This document shows, one piece after another, positions 31,788-31,913 of a stretch of DNA of 31,913 nucleotides. The DNA is from Fimiplasma intestinipullorum (GTDB taxonomy: Bacteria; Bacillota_I; Bacilli_A; Erysipelotrichales; Coprobacillaceae). The stretch spans positions 1 through 31,913 of the forward strand of contig DVMJ01000018.1 in the NCBI GenBank assembly GCA_018715065.1. Reading direction: 5' to 3'. A program made the translations under genes and the position numbers. The notes beneath the pieces are model-generated. The model worked only from the letters and a program-made list of their open reading frames with translations. It ran no database searches and was not told the origin of the DNA. Numbering within the stretch: the stretch's first letter is position 1; each line of letters begins with the position of its first letter.

Positions 31788-31913
31788 TGATAAAAAAAGT
31801 AAAAAAAGAAATGCGTCAAATCACTGAAAGAAACATGATCTTAGATGAATACAAACGTCAGATCAGCTATCTTGCCACCTGTGCATTAGATGAAGTGATG
31901 CAGCGTTTGCAGG
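31788..31913 (+). CDS. Start of an unidentified gene, cut by the window end
   Basis: ATG 31788 follows GAAGGAGG at a normal distance and the frame stays open for 42 codons to the end of the window. It reads MIKKVKKEMRQITERNMILD, then EYKRQISYLATCALDEVMQR and LQ. It is basic at the start, then amphipathic helical. Too little is present to assign a family. Confidence 0.6.

Overview
The window looks like chromosomal DNA of a host-associated Bacillota, probably of the Erysipelotrichaceae type. That is an inference from moderate GC, strong AGGAGG ribosome binding sites, a sortase-anchored surface protein and a fermentative anaerobe's gene set (EFR1 ferredoxin-flavodoxin, 4Fe-4S Old Yellow Enzyme reductase, phospho-beta-glucosidase). 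No rRNA or tRNA confirms the lineage. Almost every gene is on the + strand; only a LysR-type regulator is on the - strand. I saw no tRNA, rRNA or CRISPR array.

Region 1 (1-8214) is mostly intact metabolism. After a left edge rich in inverted repeats with a leftward promoter come a 639-residue FMN/4Fe-4S/FAD enoate reductase, a leader with a promoter and terminator, a family 1 6-phospho-beta-glucosidase, an autoregulated TetR-MFS efflux pair behind a consensus promoter with a 32-bp operator, and a glycosyltransferase-HAD phosphatase pair.

Region 2 (8215-22464) is an accessory zone in visible decay. It opens with an 1100-residue surface protein (LRR_5, beta-helix-like middle, FIVAR, TPQTG anchor) whose best-placed initiation site reads ACG instead of ATG. 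Next come a broken IS1182-type transposase, a small membrane protein, an orphan sorting-signal fragment, and a second copy of the surface protein's tail and terminator. Then follow an APH-like kinase, a GNAT gene with a premature TAG, a short sirtuin, a PAP2 phosphatase frameshifted in a G run, an AAA-ATPase/PD-(D/E)XK protein, a frameshifted LysR gene, an EFR1 protein with TAG exactly at a cluster cysteine, an aldo/keto reductase lacking its first strand, and a broken hexapeptide acetyltransferase. At least six genes carry a reading-frame lesion and two more have start defects.

Region 3 (22480-31066) is intact housekeeping: a 38-residue membrane protein upstream of hslO (Hsp33), then rarA, a TRM11-like methyltransferase and an unknown protein with overlapping ends. 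A Rieske/FAD oxidoreductase follows, whose Shine-Dalgarno lies inside the terminator hairpin of the preceding operon. Then come an MgtA-type P-type ATPase and a winged-helix regulator. The right edge (31067-31913) has a decayed membrane-protein-like stretch, a perfect 18-bp palindrome, a 22-codon leader-like ORF overlapping a hairpin, and the start of an unidentified gene.

Many terminators overlap the stop codon of the gene they end. Nothing here is clearly a new defence or biosynthetic system. The best leads are the silenced or switchable surface-protein locus, the clustered gene decay, and the terminator that contains a ribosome binding site.
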